Notes under the pieces: model-generated | What the model was told of the DNA's origin: nothing | The model's input: only the letters and a program-made list of their open reading frames with translations | The model's database searches: none | Part shown: positions 34,501-48,551 of the stretch, one piece after another | Layout of the letters: the number at the start of each line of letters is the position of its first letter | How positions within the stretch are numbered: position 1 is the stretch's first letter | Source: Craterostigma plantagineum | Taxonomy: Eukaryota > Streptophyta > Magnoliopsida > Lamiales > Linderniaceae | Direction: 5' to 3' | Assembly (NCBI GenBank): GCA_027422505.1 | Contig: JAPQWV010001638.1 | Coordinates: 1-64,000, forward strand | DNA length: 64,000 bases | Translations under genes and position numbers: made by a program

Positions 34501-36280
34501 ACAGTACCAAGGCAGCGTATATTAACGTACCAAATGTACATTAGCAAACTGGCATAGGTTACGGTACCAAACATGCAGGTCGTAGGGTACTAAACTGGCA
34601 TATATGACCGTACCAAACATGCACATCTTACCGTACCAAACTTGCATATCTTATGGTACCAACTGCATGTATTACTACAAAATTACATATATTACTGTAC
34701 CAAATGTGCATATCTTACTGTACCAAACTGGCATATATTACGGTGCTAAATTTGCATAGCTTAGGGTACCAAACTAGCAGTCAGTACAATACCAAATTTA
34801 CATATATTACGTTACCAAAACTGCATCTATTACTGTACCAAACTGGCATTCATTACAATACCAAATTTACATATAATACGGTACCAAATGTGCATATCTT
34901 ACTGTACCAAACTGGTAGTCATTACAGTACCAAATTTAGACAAAAACAATGAGCCATATCCTATTGACACATTTGAACAAAACGATGACCTACTGGCATC
35001 ATTTAGGCAAAAAGAATGAGCCAATACCATACAAAAGAGCACCGAAAAAGGTTATGAGACCAAAAGCAAAAGAAAATACATGGAAAATACGGACGCTACG
35101 TCGTTACGGCTTATGTACAAGTACGGCTTCTGTACATGAAAAATCCGCATTTTCTTTCAATGTCGAGTACAAACTTTGGAACGAAACTTGATACTTTATT
35201 GAGTCATGCCGGGAATCGATATCCGACCACCTTCTTTGGAGGGATACGTATATATCGATAAGCGTCGTTGCTTCATTGATTAATAGTAAGGAAGACTCCC
35301 TTTTATACTCACACATTGCAAATAACGTCCTGCCATCAAACGAATTTGCAGACGCCATATTTTCAGATAATATGGCAACCTGCTAAAATGGTACGGTGTA
35401 TAGTTTAGATTGGTACTCCATAACTGGACATTTTGGTAACGTATAGACATGTTACTTGGTACGTAATATAAATACACAAAGATACTACATAACATAAATG
35501 TCCAATCGAACTGTGTCGCATAATGTATTTAGGTACGGTAACACAACATACAATGGTACGTAATATTCATAGGAAATGGTACGTCGTAACAGTTACATAA
35601 AAGAAAACCAAAATCTCGACGGATTAACCTCAATAACTATCAAATCCTAACATTCCACTCTTATATGGAGCTCATGGATAGCATTGATCTCCCAGATTTG
35701 GGATAAACCTTGAACAAACGCCCAAAATCGATTAACCTAACCCAAACCAAAAGAAAAACTTACCTGACAAAATCAACCCCCAAAATCGAGAACCCAACGT
35801 TCAATAGGGTCTTCGATCCTTGTCCGGCACCGGCACGAGTAGATGGAGTTGGTCGGCAAGAAGAAATCGTCGACGGGGAGCTGAAGATCGGATTTTGCAG
35901 AGAAAAAAAAAAGCTGAAATGAAAAGGGTATTTTCGTAATCTTAGGTGATTAGGTACCTAAGTGTAAAAATTTTATTCAACTGGGTACCTAGCTATAAAA
36001 TAGTTCTGACAAGGTACCTAAGTGGCTGATTTTTTTCATATTGGGTATTTATGTGTAGATTTCCGAAATCTTAACTAGCTAGATGAGATTTGTATTTAAT
36101 TTTGAATGATTATTATTATTATTTTATTTTTTTGGTGAAGGGCAAGACTTGGGGAGAAAGCTTGTGGTAAGAGGTGAACGGATGAGGACAAACAGATATG
36201 GTCAGTGGATACCACCTTCACCAAAGATCCATGGATCCTTTAGTAATGTTAACCCTTCTCCTCCTCCAAATTATTATTAG
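31551..36280 (+). CDS. small secreted-peptide gene, copy B (two exons)
   Basis: Exon 1 is 31551-31635 and exon 2 is 36141-36280; the phase-1 junction joins to a 74-residue precursor. Residues 1-28 form a signal peptide (KRWKAVILIVLISTTALSS), so the product is exported. The C-terminal part has RTNRYGQWIPPSPKIHG followed by a proline-rich tail and stop. The layout (signal, short basic spacer, conserved Tyr-Gly and Pro-Ser-Pro near the C-terminus) is that of a processed signalling peptide. The RYG...PPSPK pattern loosely recalls the DYG...SPSPR of CIF/TWS peptides, but the usual PPFKLIPN ending is absent, so family membership is open. The 4.5 kb intron is almost entirely a MULE-like insertion; without it the intron would be about 120 bp, as in copy A. 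Confidence 0.65.
32285..32610 (-). repeat. GTAC-core array C of copy 2
   Basis: Nearly three units with TTTGGTACTACATTATCACT, GGTACCCTCTGTTTGGGCAA and AATGGTACTGCTTGTTAAC. It is the inverse of 13660-14300 in copy 1. Confidence 0.88.
33040..33720 (-). repeat. GTAC-core array B of copy 2
   Basis: Repeats built around CAGAAGATATGAAGTACC, ATATTACCGTACCA and GGTACAAATATACAGTACCA at spacings of roughly 100 bp. Inverse counterpart of 12620-13240. Confidence 0.85.
34430..34945 (-). repeat. GTAC-core array A of copy 2
   Basis: Tandem units such as ATATTACTGTACCAAACTGG and CATATCTTACCGTACCAAAC, one GTAC each, spaced about 30 bp. Inverse counterpart of 10990-11900. Confidence 0.88.
35104..35358 (-). 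CDS. MASANS reading frame of the GTAC element, copy 2
   Basis: An 84-residue frame starting MASANSFDGRTLFAMCEY. Residues 1-61 match the frame at 10836 of copy 1 with only a few substitutions (I7F, G8D, G10R, V14A, L45S, P59S by eye); the tails then differ because copy 1 runs into a direct repeat of TTCCGTTCCAAA. It may be the first exon of an ancestral MULE transposase. No downstream catalytic exons exist in this copy. Confidence 0.45.
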   Translation of the reverse strand: MASANSFDGRTLFAMCEYKRESSLLLINEATTLIDIYVSLQRRWSDIDSRHDSIKYQVSFQSLYSTLKENADFSCTEAVLVHKP

Positions 36281-36619
36281 AATATATTTAATGTCTTGTT
36301 ATTTTTTTGGGTTTTGAAGATTTTGGGTAACGCCTGCATTTATATAAGGTTGTCCTTATTTAAGGTTATTTATAAATCAAGGATGTAATAGAAGATGGTT
36401 TGTTAGTCAATATGCAAGGACGACATATGTACTAAGCAGAGAACATTAATAATACAAAGCTACTTGACCTTGTCCATATTGTTAATTCCTAAGCCGGCGA
36501 CTAGCGTTGTAAAAAAAACATGTAATTTTTACAGCTTGGAATCAAATTGAAAATTAAGCTCTCAATATCTCATTAGTATTATTATACTCATTGGTCGATC
36601 ATAACAATGAGCTGCCTCG

Positions 36620-36980
36620 GATTCATTGCTAAAAAAAGCACACTAATCGTACGGTTTTTGCGAGAATCAAACAAGGAGATTACGGATATATTTATGCTGC
36701 TCTAATATTTCTTTCACTATCCCAAACAGTGAAGCAAAGCAGTCAAATGAGGCACTAAATCATGGTATTGTGATGAACTGATTATCAGCTCACTGCCATA
36801 TGTAGAGAGCCTATCGTGTTCATCGACATTATTTTTATATTTCCATGCAACGTTACAAATCATGTCATAACAAATTATACAAAATTAGAAAAAAGAAAAG
36901 AAAACCCCATTTCCCACACCCATATTTGTATTCCCATTTTCATCCTTTTTCCCAAGAGCTTCACTTCAACCCATCCATCC
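36620..36980 (+). promoter_or_regulatory. upstream region and 5' leader of the LYK3-like gene
   Basis: Between the end of the duplication and the receptor kinase start codon. The frame of the kinase stays open upstream to 36816, but that extension (rich in Ile, Asn, His) lacks a signal-like start and would bury the signal peptide, so I treat it as leader. No certain TATA box was fixed. Confidence 0.4.
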
Positions 36981-39900
36981 ATGGCTTCTCCTAATACAAT
37001 TAGAGTCATTACACTCCTCCTCCTCTTTACGGCGTCGTTTCTCCATACAATGTTATCCTCCAAAACCCTAATCTCCGCCTCGACGGAACAAATCAACTCA
37101 TTTTCTTGCCTACCAAAAATCGACTCATGCAAAGCGCTCCTATACCAACACAACGGCTTCGAACCCCAAAAAATCTCGACCCTATACTCTGTCGAAGAAT
37201 CGCAAATCAAGCCCATTGAATATGCAAAAAACAACAGAAGAGACTACTTAGTCGCCGTCGACTGCTCTTGCCAGACAGTCGACGGCGGCGTAAAGGGATA
37301 CTTCTATAACGTCGCTTACGTGCCCGAAATAGGCGACATTTTTTCACAAGTTTCTAACGAAAATTTCAGCGGCCAAGTTTGGGATAAGGTCGGCAACACG
37401 AGCCTATACGCAGGCGTAAACAAGACGTTGAACTTACTTTGTGGGTGCGTTGAGAACGATGCGCAGGTCGTGGTGACGTATACGATACAACTGCAAGATA
37501 CCATTTCGAGCGTCGCGCAGTTGCTCAGCGCGGAGGAAGCAGAGATTGAGAATTTGAATGAGTATTTGAGGTCGAACCCTTCTTACGTTGAGGCAGGATG
37601 GTTGTTGTACGTTCCCATGTACAAGGATGGAGTCCCTATTACGAGGAACGCTGATCAGAGCGATTCATCGAGAGGTATTATTGTTACTGTTGTTTTTGTT
37701 GTTATTGTGTCTAGGGTTTTACTTGATTCTCGAAAACCCTAAATTTCTTGTCTGGTGATTGGCGATCTGCATGTATGTGCTGAATGATCATTTCACTTGA
37801 AAGCTTGGTGTTGGGGGTCAACTCATGTCCAATGCACATCGGATAATCGAAGAAGTTAGTTATGTATATAGGCTTGTGAGCTAATTCACTATGTTGCCAA
37901 TTAGTTTTAGAAAGGAACCCCGCATGCTTATATGGTCTTAAGCTGGAATTAGGTGTGAAAAAAATCCCTACACTAGGTTATAGGCTATCGTAGGAATCCT
38001 CAGGGCTGCCATTAAATGATAATTGCAGTCTGAGGTCAGATAAGAAACAAATCAACCTAGACGTGAGGGATCGTGTGCTGACAGTACGATATATAAAATT
38101 AAGATATGACACACGATCTTCAGATTTAAGCTTTTTAGGTTAATTGGTAATCGAATATGATACGCCTCACGTAGAAATCAATCAAGACGTATGGGAGGCG
38201 TTGGAAATATAATTTTAAAAATTAAAATACAATGCACTATTTTCTAGCTTAAGCTGTTAGGTGAATAATCATTCAACAGTCTTTTGCGTGTAACTTTCAG
38301 GGGAGAAGAAGGCGCATAAGTGGATAATACTCGTCATCGTACTGTCATGCGTGACTCTCCTCTCCTTCTGCACGTTGGGCGCAATCCTCGTAATGAAGAA
38401 GAGAAAGAAAGAAGGCAGCGAAGAAGATCCGAAGGTTATTTCGACGAATTTGAGCAGAAATAGAACGCAGTCAGTGAGGAAAACATACCATCATAAAGAA
38501 AGCGTCGAAGGTCCGAAAAATTAAGACGCAGTAAAAAGCGATCATTTTCGACTGCATACTAACGTTTTTATTTCTTTTCTTGGGAAGCAGAGATCACGGT
38601 GTTCGAATCTGAAAAACCTACGCTTTACAGTATCGAAGAGATCGAAGATGCCACGGGCGGTTTCGACGAATCGAGGGTAATCGGTCAAGGCGGTTATGGA
38701 AGCGTATATTATGGATCGGTCGACGAAAAGGTAATAAAATAACATCTTTTCGTATTTCGTTTTTTTTCGCGTGTTGAAGTCGCGGATAAATCTCCAGGAA
38801 GTTGCAATCAAGAAGATGAGATCAAACAAGTCCAAGGAGTTCCTCGCAGAGATTAGGGTTCTATGCAAGATTCATCATATCAATGTGGTAAGAGGAGCTC
38901 AAAGCCAATTATTGTTATTACATTCTCACCTTCGAAGCAGAAAATAATATCTCCATAAATTTTTTTTCTGAAACGAAGGTCGAGCTCATGGGCTATGCGA
39001 GCGGCCACGATTATCTCTACTTAGTCTACGAATATATACCGAACGGTTCTCTCAGCGATCATCTCCACGACCCATTGCTAAAAGGTCGAGCGTAAGATTT
39101 TCTTCCGAAAAAAACTGCTATAAAATCAGAAGTGTAGCCTTATATTTATGTGAATGTAATTATTTAGGTCATCAGCCGCTTTCTTGGAACGCTAGGACGC
39201 AAATAGCGCTCGACGCTGCGAAGGGAATTGAATACATTCACGACCATACGAAGGCTCGATACGTTCATCGCGATATTAAGACGACTAACATTCTCCTAGA
39301 CGAAGGGCTTAGGGCAAAAGTAAATAATAATATTTCAAAACGCTTCGAAACTATATACTAAAATCTTCGATCTAGTATTACGATATTTTTCAGAACCCTT
39401 TTATTAGGTTGCAGATTTTGGATTAGCGAAGCTCGTGGGAAGGACCGGCGACGACGAATTAATAGCTACAAGACTAGTTGGAACGCCTGGATATCTCCCG
39501 CCCGAGTAAGAAAGCTTTTGAAAAAAACATTTTTTTCGTCGAATACGTACTGGGAATTTCTTAAAAAAAATAAAAGCTATTTGTTTTTTCTTTCGAAGAT
39601 CCGTGAAGGAGCTGCAAGTGACTACAAAGACCGACGTTTTTGCCTTTGGCGTAGTTCTTGCGGAGCTGATAACTGGGCGAAGAGCGCTGATTCGCGACGC
39701 TAACGAACCGAATAAGATGAGATCGCTCATTACAATCGTAAGCGTTTCATCTTGGCATGCAATTTTTTCTTACGCAAAAATAAAAGCGCTGCTAACGTAA
39801 AAGGGGGCGTAAATGATTATGATCAGTTTAACGAAATCTTCGACGAAGAAGGAGAAAACCATAATTCGGCTTTAGAGTCTGTAGTAGATGGAAATCTCAA

Positions 39901-40185
39901 AGGCAATTATCCTGCAGATGATCTGTTCAAGGTCAAGCCATAATAACCTTTTTTTTCCCTTTCTTTTTTCGACTGTATTATGTTTAGACTTAAACATAGA
40001 CATACATGTGTTTATTGCAGATGGCTGAGGTTGCACAATGGTGTCTAAGTGAAGATGCGACAGATAGGCCTGAGATGAACGAAGTAGTCGTTGCACTTAC
40101 TCGAATTAGAATCTCGACGGCGGAATGGGAAGCTTCTTTAGGAGGAAGTAGTCAGATTTTCAGTGGAGTTTTTAGTGGTAGATAA
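36981..40185 (+). CDS. LYK3: LysM receptor-like kinase, LYK3-like
   Basis: A plasma-membrane receptor kinase of the family that perceives chitin- and peptidoglycan-type glycans. Ten exons join cleanly: 36981-37674, 38301-38510, 38591-38730, 38798-38887, 38979-39084, 39168-39319, 39408-39505, 39599-39737, 39827-39931 and 40021-40185, giving 632 residues. Residues 1-30 are a signal peptide. The ectodomain has the paired cysteines of LysM kinases (DCSC, LCGC) and LysM-like repeats. A transmembrane helix (about 239-262) is followed by basic KKRKK. The kinase has GQGGYGSV (333-340), the lysine of VAIKK (353), HRD (447-449), DFG (467-469) and PGYLPPE, so it should be catalytically active. Exon number and sequence (HDPLLKGHQPLSW) match LYK3 rather than CERK1, but orthology is not proven. 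Intron 1 contains a dispersed repeat. Confidence 0.88.
37809..38200. repeat. dispersed TGTTGGG repeat in LYK3-like intron 1
   Basis: Starts TGTTGGGGGTCAACTCATG and contains GCACATCGGATAATCGAAGA, GGCTTGTGAGCTAA and CCAATTAGTTTTAGAAAGGA. A related sequence lies in the last intron of the RAY1-like gene (from 50564). Such sequences are common LTR- or TRIM-derived repeats in plants. The right limit is not sharp. Confidence 0.55.
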
Positions 40186-40340
40186 TTGAAGGGCTTTTTG
40201 GGATATTTAAAAAATAAGATTACTTTTGATTTCTTTTTTAAAAAAAGGGAACTTGACCGAGTCAATTAAAAAAGATGAACATGTTTCCTTAATTAACTAA
40301 ACCCCTAATTAATACCTAAATAAATAAAAAAAGAAATATA
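40186..40340. other. 3' flank of the LYK3-like gene
   Basis: AT-rich, presumably 3' untranslated region and terminator. No feature recognised. Confidence 0.4.
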
Positions 40341-40559
40341 TATATAAAATAAAAAAAAAACGCACCAACCTCATTCATTAATGCACCCACGAAGCACCAA
40401 AACGAGATCTTGAAGGAAAAACGAGCTGAAGCATCCTCCGAAATCGAAACACCCAAGCTCCAAGAATCCCAATTTCGTTCTTGAACGCATATACAGTAAG
40501 TTCCGTTCATGTTAACGCCGGTTACAAGTATATATTATATCGGGCATTGTAATTTCCGT

Positions 40560-41100
40560 TCATGTTAATGACATTTACATTTCGAGCATCGGGTATTAGA
40601 TTTTCGAAGGTTTGGGTAGTTATGGGTAGCATTTTAACCTTAGATCTGTGCGAATTTGTAGAAAATTTTCGTTTTCCGGTTATTCGAGTTCATTATTCGA
40701 GTTTATTTAGACTCGTAAACGCCACTCGGATAAGCTGTTTGGCAACATACAATCGGACATCATACTCGAATAAACTAGGAAAAGTTACTCGAATAATACT
40801 ATTGTTTATGAAATTTTACACTTACATATTATTCGATAATATAATACTCGAACACATTATTCGAGTTAAGCGTTAACTCGAATGTCTTACTCGAATAGTT
40901 TTTGTTTCCGAATATTTTACTTATTCGAATAACTCGTTTGCAATAAAAGTTGATTTATTCCATCTATTTCTTCGATAACAACTTATCGAGTGTCTTCAAA
41001 ATCTTAATACTCGAAGACTTTATTCGAGTTGTTTTACTACTCGAATTGTTTACTCGATTAATTTTTATTTTTCGAATATTGTAATTATTCGAATAATGTT
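40560..41100. repeat. TCGA-core repeats, left block
   Basis: Degenerate repeats of ATTCGAGT, ACTCGAATAA and TTATTCGAG. They lie in what looks like a leader intron of the transposase (donor CA-GTAAGT near 40497, acceptor ATATGCAG at 41136-41143). Confidence 0.75.
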
Positions 41101-41146
41101 ATTGCAATTAAATTTTATTAACAATGATTTGTTTCATATGCAGGTT

Positions 41147-43417
41147 ATGCCGACCAGCATCATGATTGATTACGATGGAGAATGGATAATTGGGAATGAT
41201 AATAAATGGACATGGGTTCCAAGGATGGGAACAAATATGAAGCCCATTGGGTTCGATGTCGATTGTTGTTTGCTGGACGATCTGCGGAACGAAATATACG
41301 AGACTATTGGCGTAAGCGGGAGGCCGGAGTTAAAGCTAAGTTATCAGCCACCTATGAGAGGTATGGAAGGGTGTGCTCCGTTGTATATAAAGAATGATCG
41401 AGAGTTGAAGGGTTATATATACTTAGGGGGTCCAATGGATAGACCGATTCTCCGTGTGGAGATTGGACTCCCTACGACCCTCCACCGTCAAACTCTCGCG
41501 GATGATGAAGTTGGTCCCGTTCCGATTGAGGTTCGTAGCGATGGAGGTGGTTACATCGATGATTATTTTGACCGTATCATCGACTTTGGCGGATGCGAAG
41601 ATGTGAATTATGGGGGTGAAGGTCACAATGAGGCGAACGACCGTGATGAGAATGTTGCATCACGACAGAACCTGCACGTCAATTTTGATGGCGTAAACGG
41701 AGAAAATGCGGACGGGAATGATGAGGAGGAGGAGGAAGAAGAGGAAAATGTAACTATTCCTAGCGATCGGTATTCTTTTACCGACGGTTCCACCATGAAG
41801 GTCGGTGATGAATTCGAGGATAAGAAGGCCGTCAAGAATAGGATCCAAAGAGTTGCTATAGAGGCATGCTTCGAGGTCAAGATTATAAAATCTTCCCGAT
41901 CGTACTATGGCGTGAGATGCAAAGAGGATGGATGTACTTGGAGGATATGGACGGCGAAGATTAAGGATACACCCGTATTCTCGATTCGTACGTATTGCAA
42001 CACACATACATGCAACCTTGCAAATCGGAACGCAAGACTCACTCAAGCATCGTCAACATCCGTGAGTGATATGCTGCTTGAATCTTTTCAGGGTTCAACA
42101 AGTACACCGGCCCCTAAACTCATTCAAACAATGATGAGAAATCGTGGGATCGAAGTTTCGTACTTCAAAGCATGGAAAGGAGGCATTTTAGCACAAAATG
42201 CAATGAAGGGTGACCCCGATGAGAGTTACAAGCTGTTGCCGTCAGACCTGTCGACGCTGAGAAGAGTGAATCCGGGAACCATAGCAAGTGTATATCTGGA
42301 CGACGAGCGGAGATTTAAGCACGCATTCCTATCCCTTGGTGCTTGTATTGCGGGATACCGTCACATGAGGAAGGTTGTTTGCATAGACGGTACTTGGTTA
42401 AAAGGAAAGTATGGGGGTACGTTGCTCATTGCATCAGCGGAGGATGGCGACCGCCATCAGTTTCCTTTAGCTTGGGGCATAATCGACAATAACGAGTGCA
42501 TAGAAGCTTGGTCGTGGTTCTTGAACGAGCTCTTGCAAGTCGTGCCCAACGAGGACGATCTTGTCATCGTATCCGACAGATCTCTGTCTATCAAAGCCGC
42601 CGTTGCAGCCGTCTACAGTCGTGCGCACCACGGTCATTGTATTTGGCACCTGTCATAAAATATGAAAGGCAAGTGTAAGAAGCAGGGTGCGACCGAGACG
42701 TTCATACACATTGCTAAAATACACAAGCAATGCGACTTTGATTCACAATATGGTGATTTTGAGAATAGGTTTCCCACCGCATACGCGTATTTGCAACAGA
42801 CTGATACTAAGGAACGATGGAGTCGAGCCTATTCTCCGACGTCTCGCTATAACATCATGACTACGAACGGGGTGGAATCGATTAATGCAAGACTCCGCGA
42901 AGAAAGAAAGCTACCGATCATTGCGCTTCTGGAATCGATACATAGGCTGACGGCGGATTGGTTTGCTAGATACAGACAGCAATCTGGACAAGCAACCACG
43001 CGGTTTACCCCGACGGTGGAAATGAAGCTCCGTGAGAGGTATGAGCTAAGTCAAGGGTATGAAGTACATGAAATCGCTCCGCATGAGTACGATGTCCGAT
43101 CTCCGGGGGGTCGTGCCATTGTTAACTTGCGGTCGAAGACTTGTACGTGCCGCCAATTCGACATCGACAGGATTCCTTGTCCACATGCAATCGCGGCGAG
43201 TCTACGAGTGAACATGAGTTTCTACCCGTTGTGTTCGGAATATTATTCTGTCCTAACGTGGCAGTCTGCTTATCACGGACGAGTTTCGCCGGTTCCGGAT
43301 CAAGCCGAGTGGGATACCTCGGATCAATTGGTGTTGCCGCATCCGTTCGTAGCAAGGCGTGGTCGGAGAAAAGAAAAGAGGTTTCCGTCCGTCGGTGAGT
43401 TTGGTCGTAGACATTAA
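41147..43417 (+). pseudogene. MULE transposase with a single internal stop
   Basis: A 757-codon frame interrupted only by TAA at 42656-42658, where the family has glutamine (CIWHLSQNMK), a one-base C-to-T change. The N-terminus (IDYDGEWIIGNDNKWTW...) is the PB1-like region of plant MULE proteins. An acidic run (about residues 200-215) leads to the DNA-binding WRKY/FLYWCH-like zinc finger part (VRCKEDGCTWRIW...HTC). The DDE catalytic triad is complete: D in CIDGTW (42386-42388), D in VSDRS (42575-42577), E in NGVESIN (42875-42877). A SWIM zinc finger CTCRQFDIDRIPCPHA follows (from 43142). I start at the ATG just after a good AG acceptor; the open frame reaches further upstream only through intron-like repeats. 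Confidence 0.9.
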
Positions 43418-43499
43418 GTAAATCTTGATGTATGAGTTTGTATGAGTTTGATGTATGAGGTTGTATGAGATTGATGGATATTGTGAGTTTGGCTTGATT

Positions 43500-44410
43500 G
43501 TAGCTTTTTTCACTGTTATTCGAGTAAACTGCACAACTCGAATATTATTAGAATAGGTCACTCGAATAACGTAACGATAAAAAGTCGAAAACGAAAACCT
43601 AAACTTATTCGAGTACCCGAGTAACTCGAATAATTTACAAAAAAATCGAATACCGAACTCGAATAATATCTTGCAATTCGAGTGTTCTTTTCAGAATTTT
43701 TGAATTTTAATTATCTCGAAACATAGATGTATAAATATCAATATTTCGATGTTTTAGGGCCTTCATGATGTTAATAAGTCGCTTTATGAAGATTAACAAT
43801 GTTTAATAAAAGTCGTTGCATGACATACAATGAAATACATTGGTAGATAGGACTTTAGTATATACATTCCCATCAACAATATTTATAACATGTATAGAAA
43901 TATCAACTTGATTTTCTTTTTTTTTCAAGAATCTCTATAATATTTTATTACTTAGAAAGAAAATGTTATTTAATTTGAAATAATATTTAACATGAAATGT
44001 TATTTAACATTTCATGCTCATGATATAAAAACAATATTTTCGATTTTTAAATTATTCGAGTTATGTATTGTACTCGAATATTCTCGAATACTCAACTCGA
44101 TAAATGTAACATTATTCGAACAAGATCTTTCTCGGATAACAGTGAAGTCCGATAAAATCAACTGATCCAGTGAAGTTTATTCGAGTGCTATATGATACTC
44201 GGATTGCGCTCGAATAGCTTACTCGTTTAATTCCCATTATTCGAACAAGCTCTTTCACTCGAATAACAGTGAAGTCCGATAAAATCAACCGATCCAGTGA
44301 AGTTTATTCGAGTGCTATGAGGTGCTCGGATTAAGCTCGATTAGCTTACTCGAATAATTATCATTATTCGAACAAGCTCTTTCACTCGAATAACAGTGAA
44401 ATTTGGAAAA
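43500..44410. repeat. TCGA-core repeats, central block with 125-bp tandem units
   Basis: Lies between the 3' ends of the two genes of the Kaonashi element. From 44110 it resolves into a tandem repeat with starts of CATTATTCGAACAAG at 44110, 44235 and 44362 (periods 125 and 127 bp). Each unit contains several TTCGAG / CTCGAATA words and AGTGAAGTCCGATAAAATCA. Confidence 0.85.
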
Positions 44411-44520
44411 AAACAACACTGAACCTTGAACACTCTGAACAACCTCAACAGCAACTCAACCGACCATAACACAGAACAATTCCAAATCAAAAAAATCTAT
44501 ACAAATATATCTAAAACGGT

Positions 44521-48056
<3,536 letters not shown>

Positions 48057-48245
48057 TGATGGTTATGCGTGGGTTTGTGTACGATTTTTCGAGTAAGTTA
48101 TTTGGTTTCGAAGAGAGAGCGCGAGAGATTTTAGGTTTTCGAGTGATTTGTGTCTAAATTTCTTTCCGATCTTTTTAAAATACTGCTTATTCGAGTATAT
48201 TATCCGAGTTACGTATTTGAGTATTGACTCGAAATGGAAACTCGA

Positions 48246-48551
48246 TAAGCTAAAGATGTGAAGCCTAAAGATGTGAAGTCAACTCCTACCTTTAAATTTA
48301 AATCTAATCGAGCTCGGAAAAAGTTTCGTGCTTTCACATCACATGTAGTTGACTTACATTGTGACGCAGTTGGTGAGAATCGTGAGACCCCATCACATTT
48401 TACTTGGATATTTTGCCAGAAATTAGGCAGCTTGGCACCCATTGGACGCTATAATCAAAATCAATACGATGGTATGCTGTCTGCGTTTCAAATCTTCCCC
48501 TCTTATTTCATTCAAAGACTTAGCGGCGCCGCCCAAGATCTCAGTTTTGGG
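48246..48551 (+). promoter_or_regulatory. 5' leader region of the RAY1-like gene
   Basis: Sequence between the TCGA repeats and the proposed RAY1 start. A tandem pair of CTAAAGATGTGAAG lies at 48248-48271. An open frame from 48258 crosses into intron 1 but has no domain; it is more likely leader sequence. The promoter may lie in or beyond the transposon. Confidence 0.4.

Larger units (their letters stand above)
31689..36065 (-). mobile_element. GTAC-repeat MULE-like element, copy 2, in the peptide gene intron
   Basis: A 4.38 kb element with a perfect 9-bp target duplication AAATCTTAA (31680-31688 and 36066-36074). Copy A of the duplication keeps the empty site (AAAATCTTAACTAG near 9022), which confirms the borders. 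Relative to copy 1 it is inverted. In window order it shows array C (32285-32610), a GACTGTTTGGAGAC-type repeat (32915-33010), array B (33040-33720), a part with repeated CATGACTG/GTCAGAA words (34180-34340), array A (34430-34945) and the MASANS frame on the minus strand. It carries no transposase. Confidence 0.92.
29690..36650. repeat. segmental duplication, copy B
   Basis: Colinear with 7500-9542 and a short stretch at 25637. It is expanded by foreign DNA at about 30241-31385 and by GTAC element copy 2 (31689-36065). The presence of the peptide gene in both copies shows that the gene was duplicated locally with its flanks. Confidence 0.85.

Noticed and set aside
36816..36980. Upstream extension of the LYK3-like frame
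   Set aside because: It would put 55 residues before a clear signal peptide; the ATG at 36981 fits a secreted receptor.
40340..40560. Terminal inverted repeats for the Kaonashi MULE
   Set aside because: I compared this side with 48050-48260 and found no convincing inverted match or 9-bp duplication; a shared AAAGATG word is too short.
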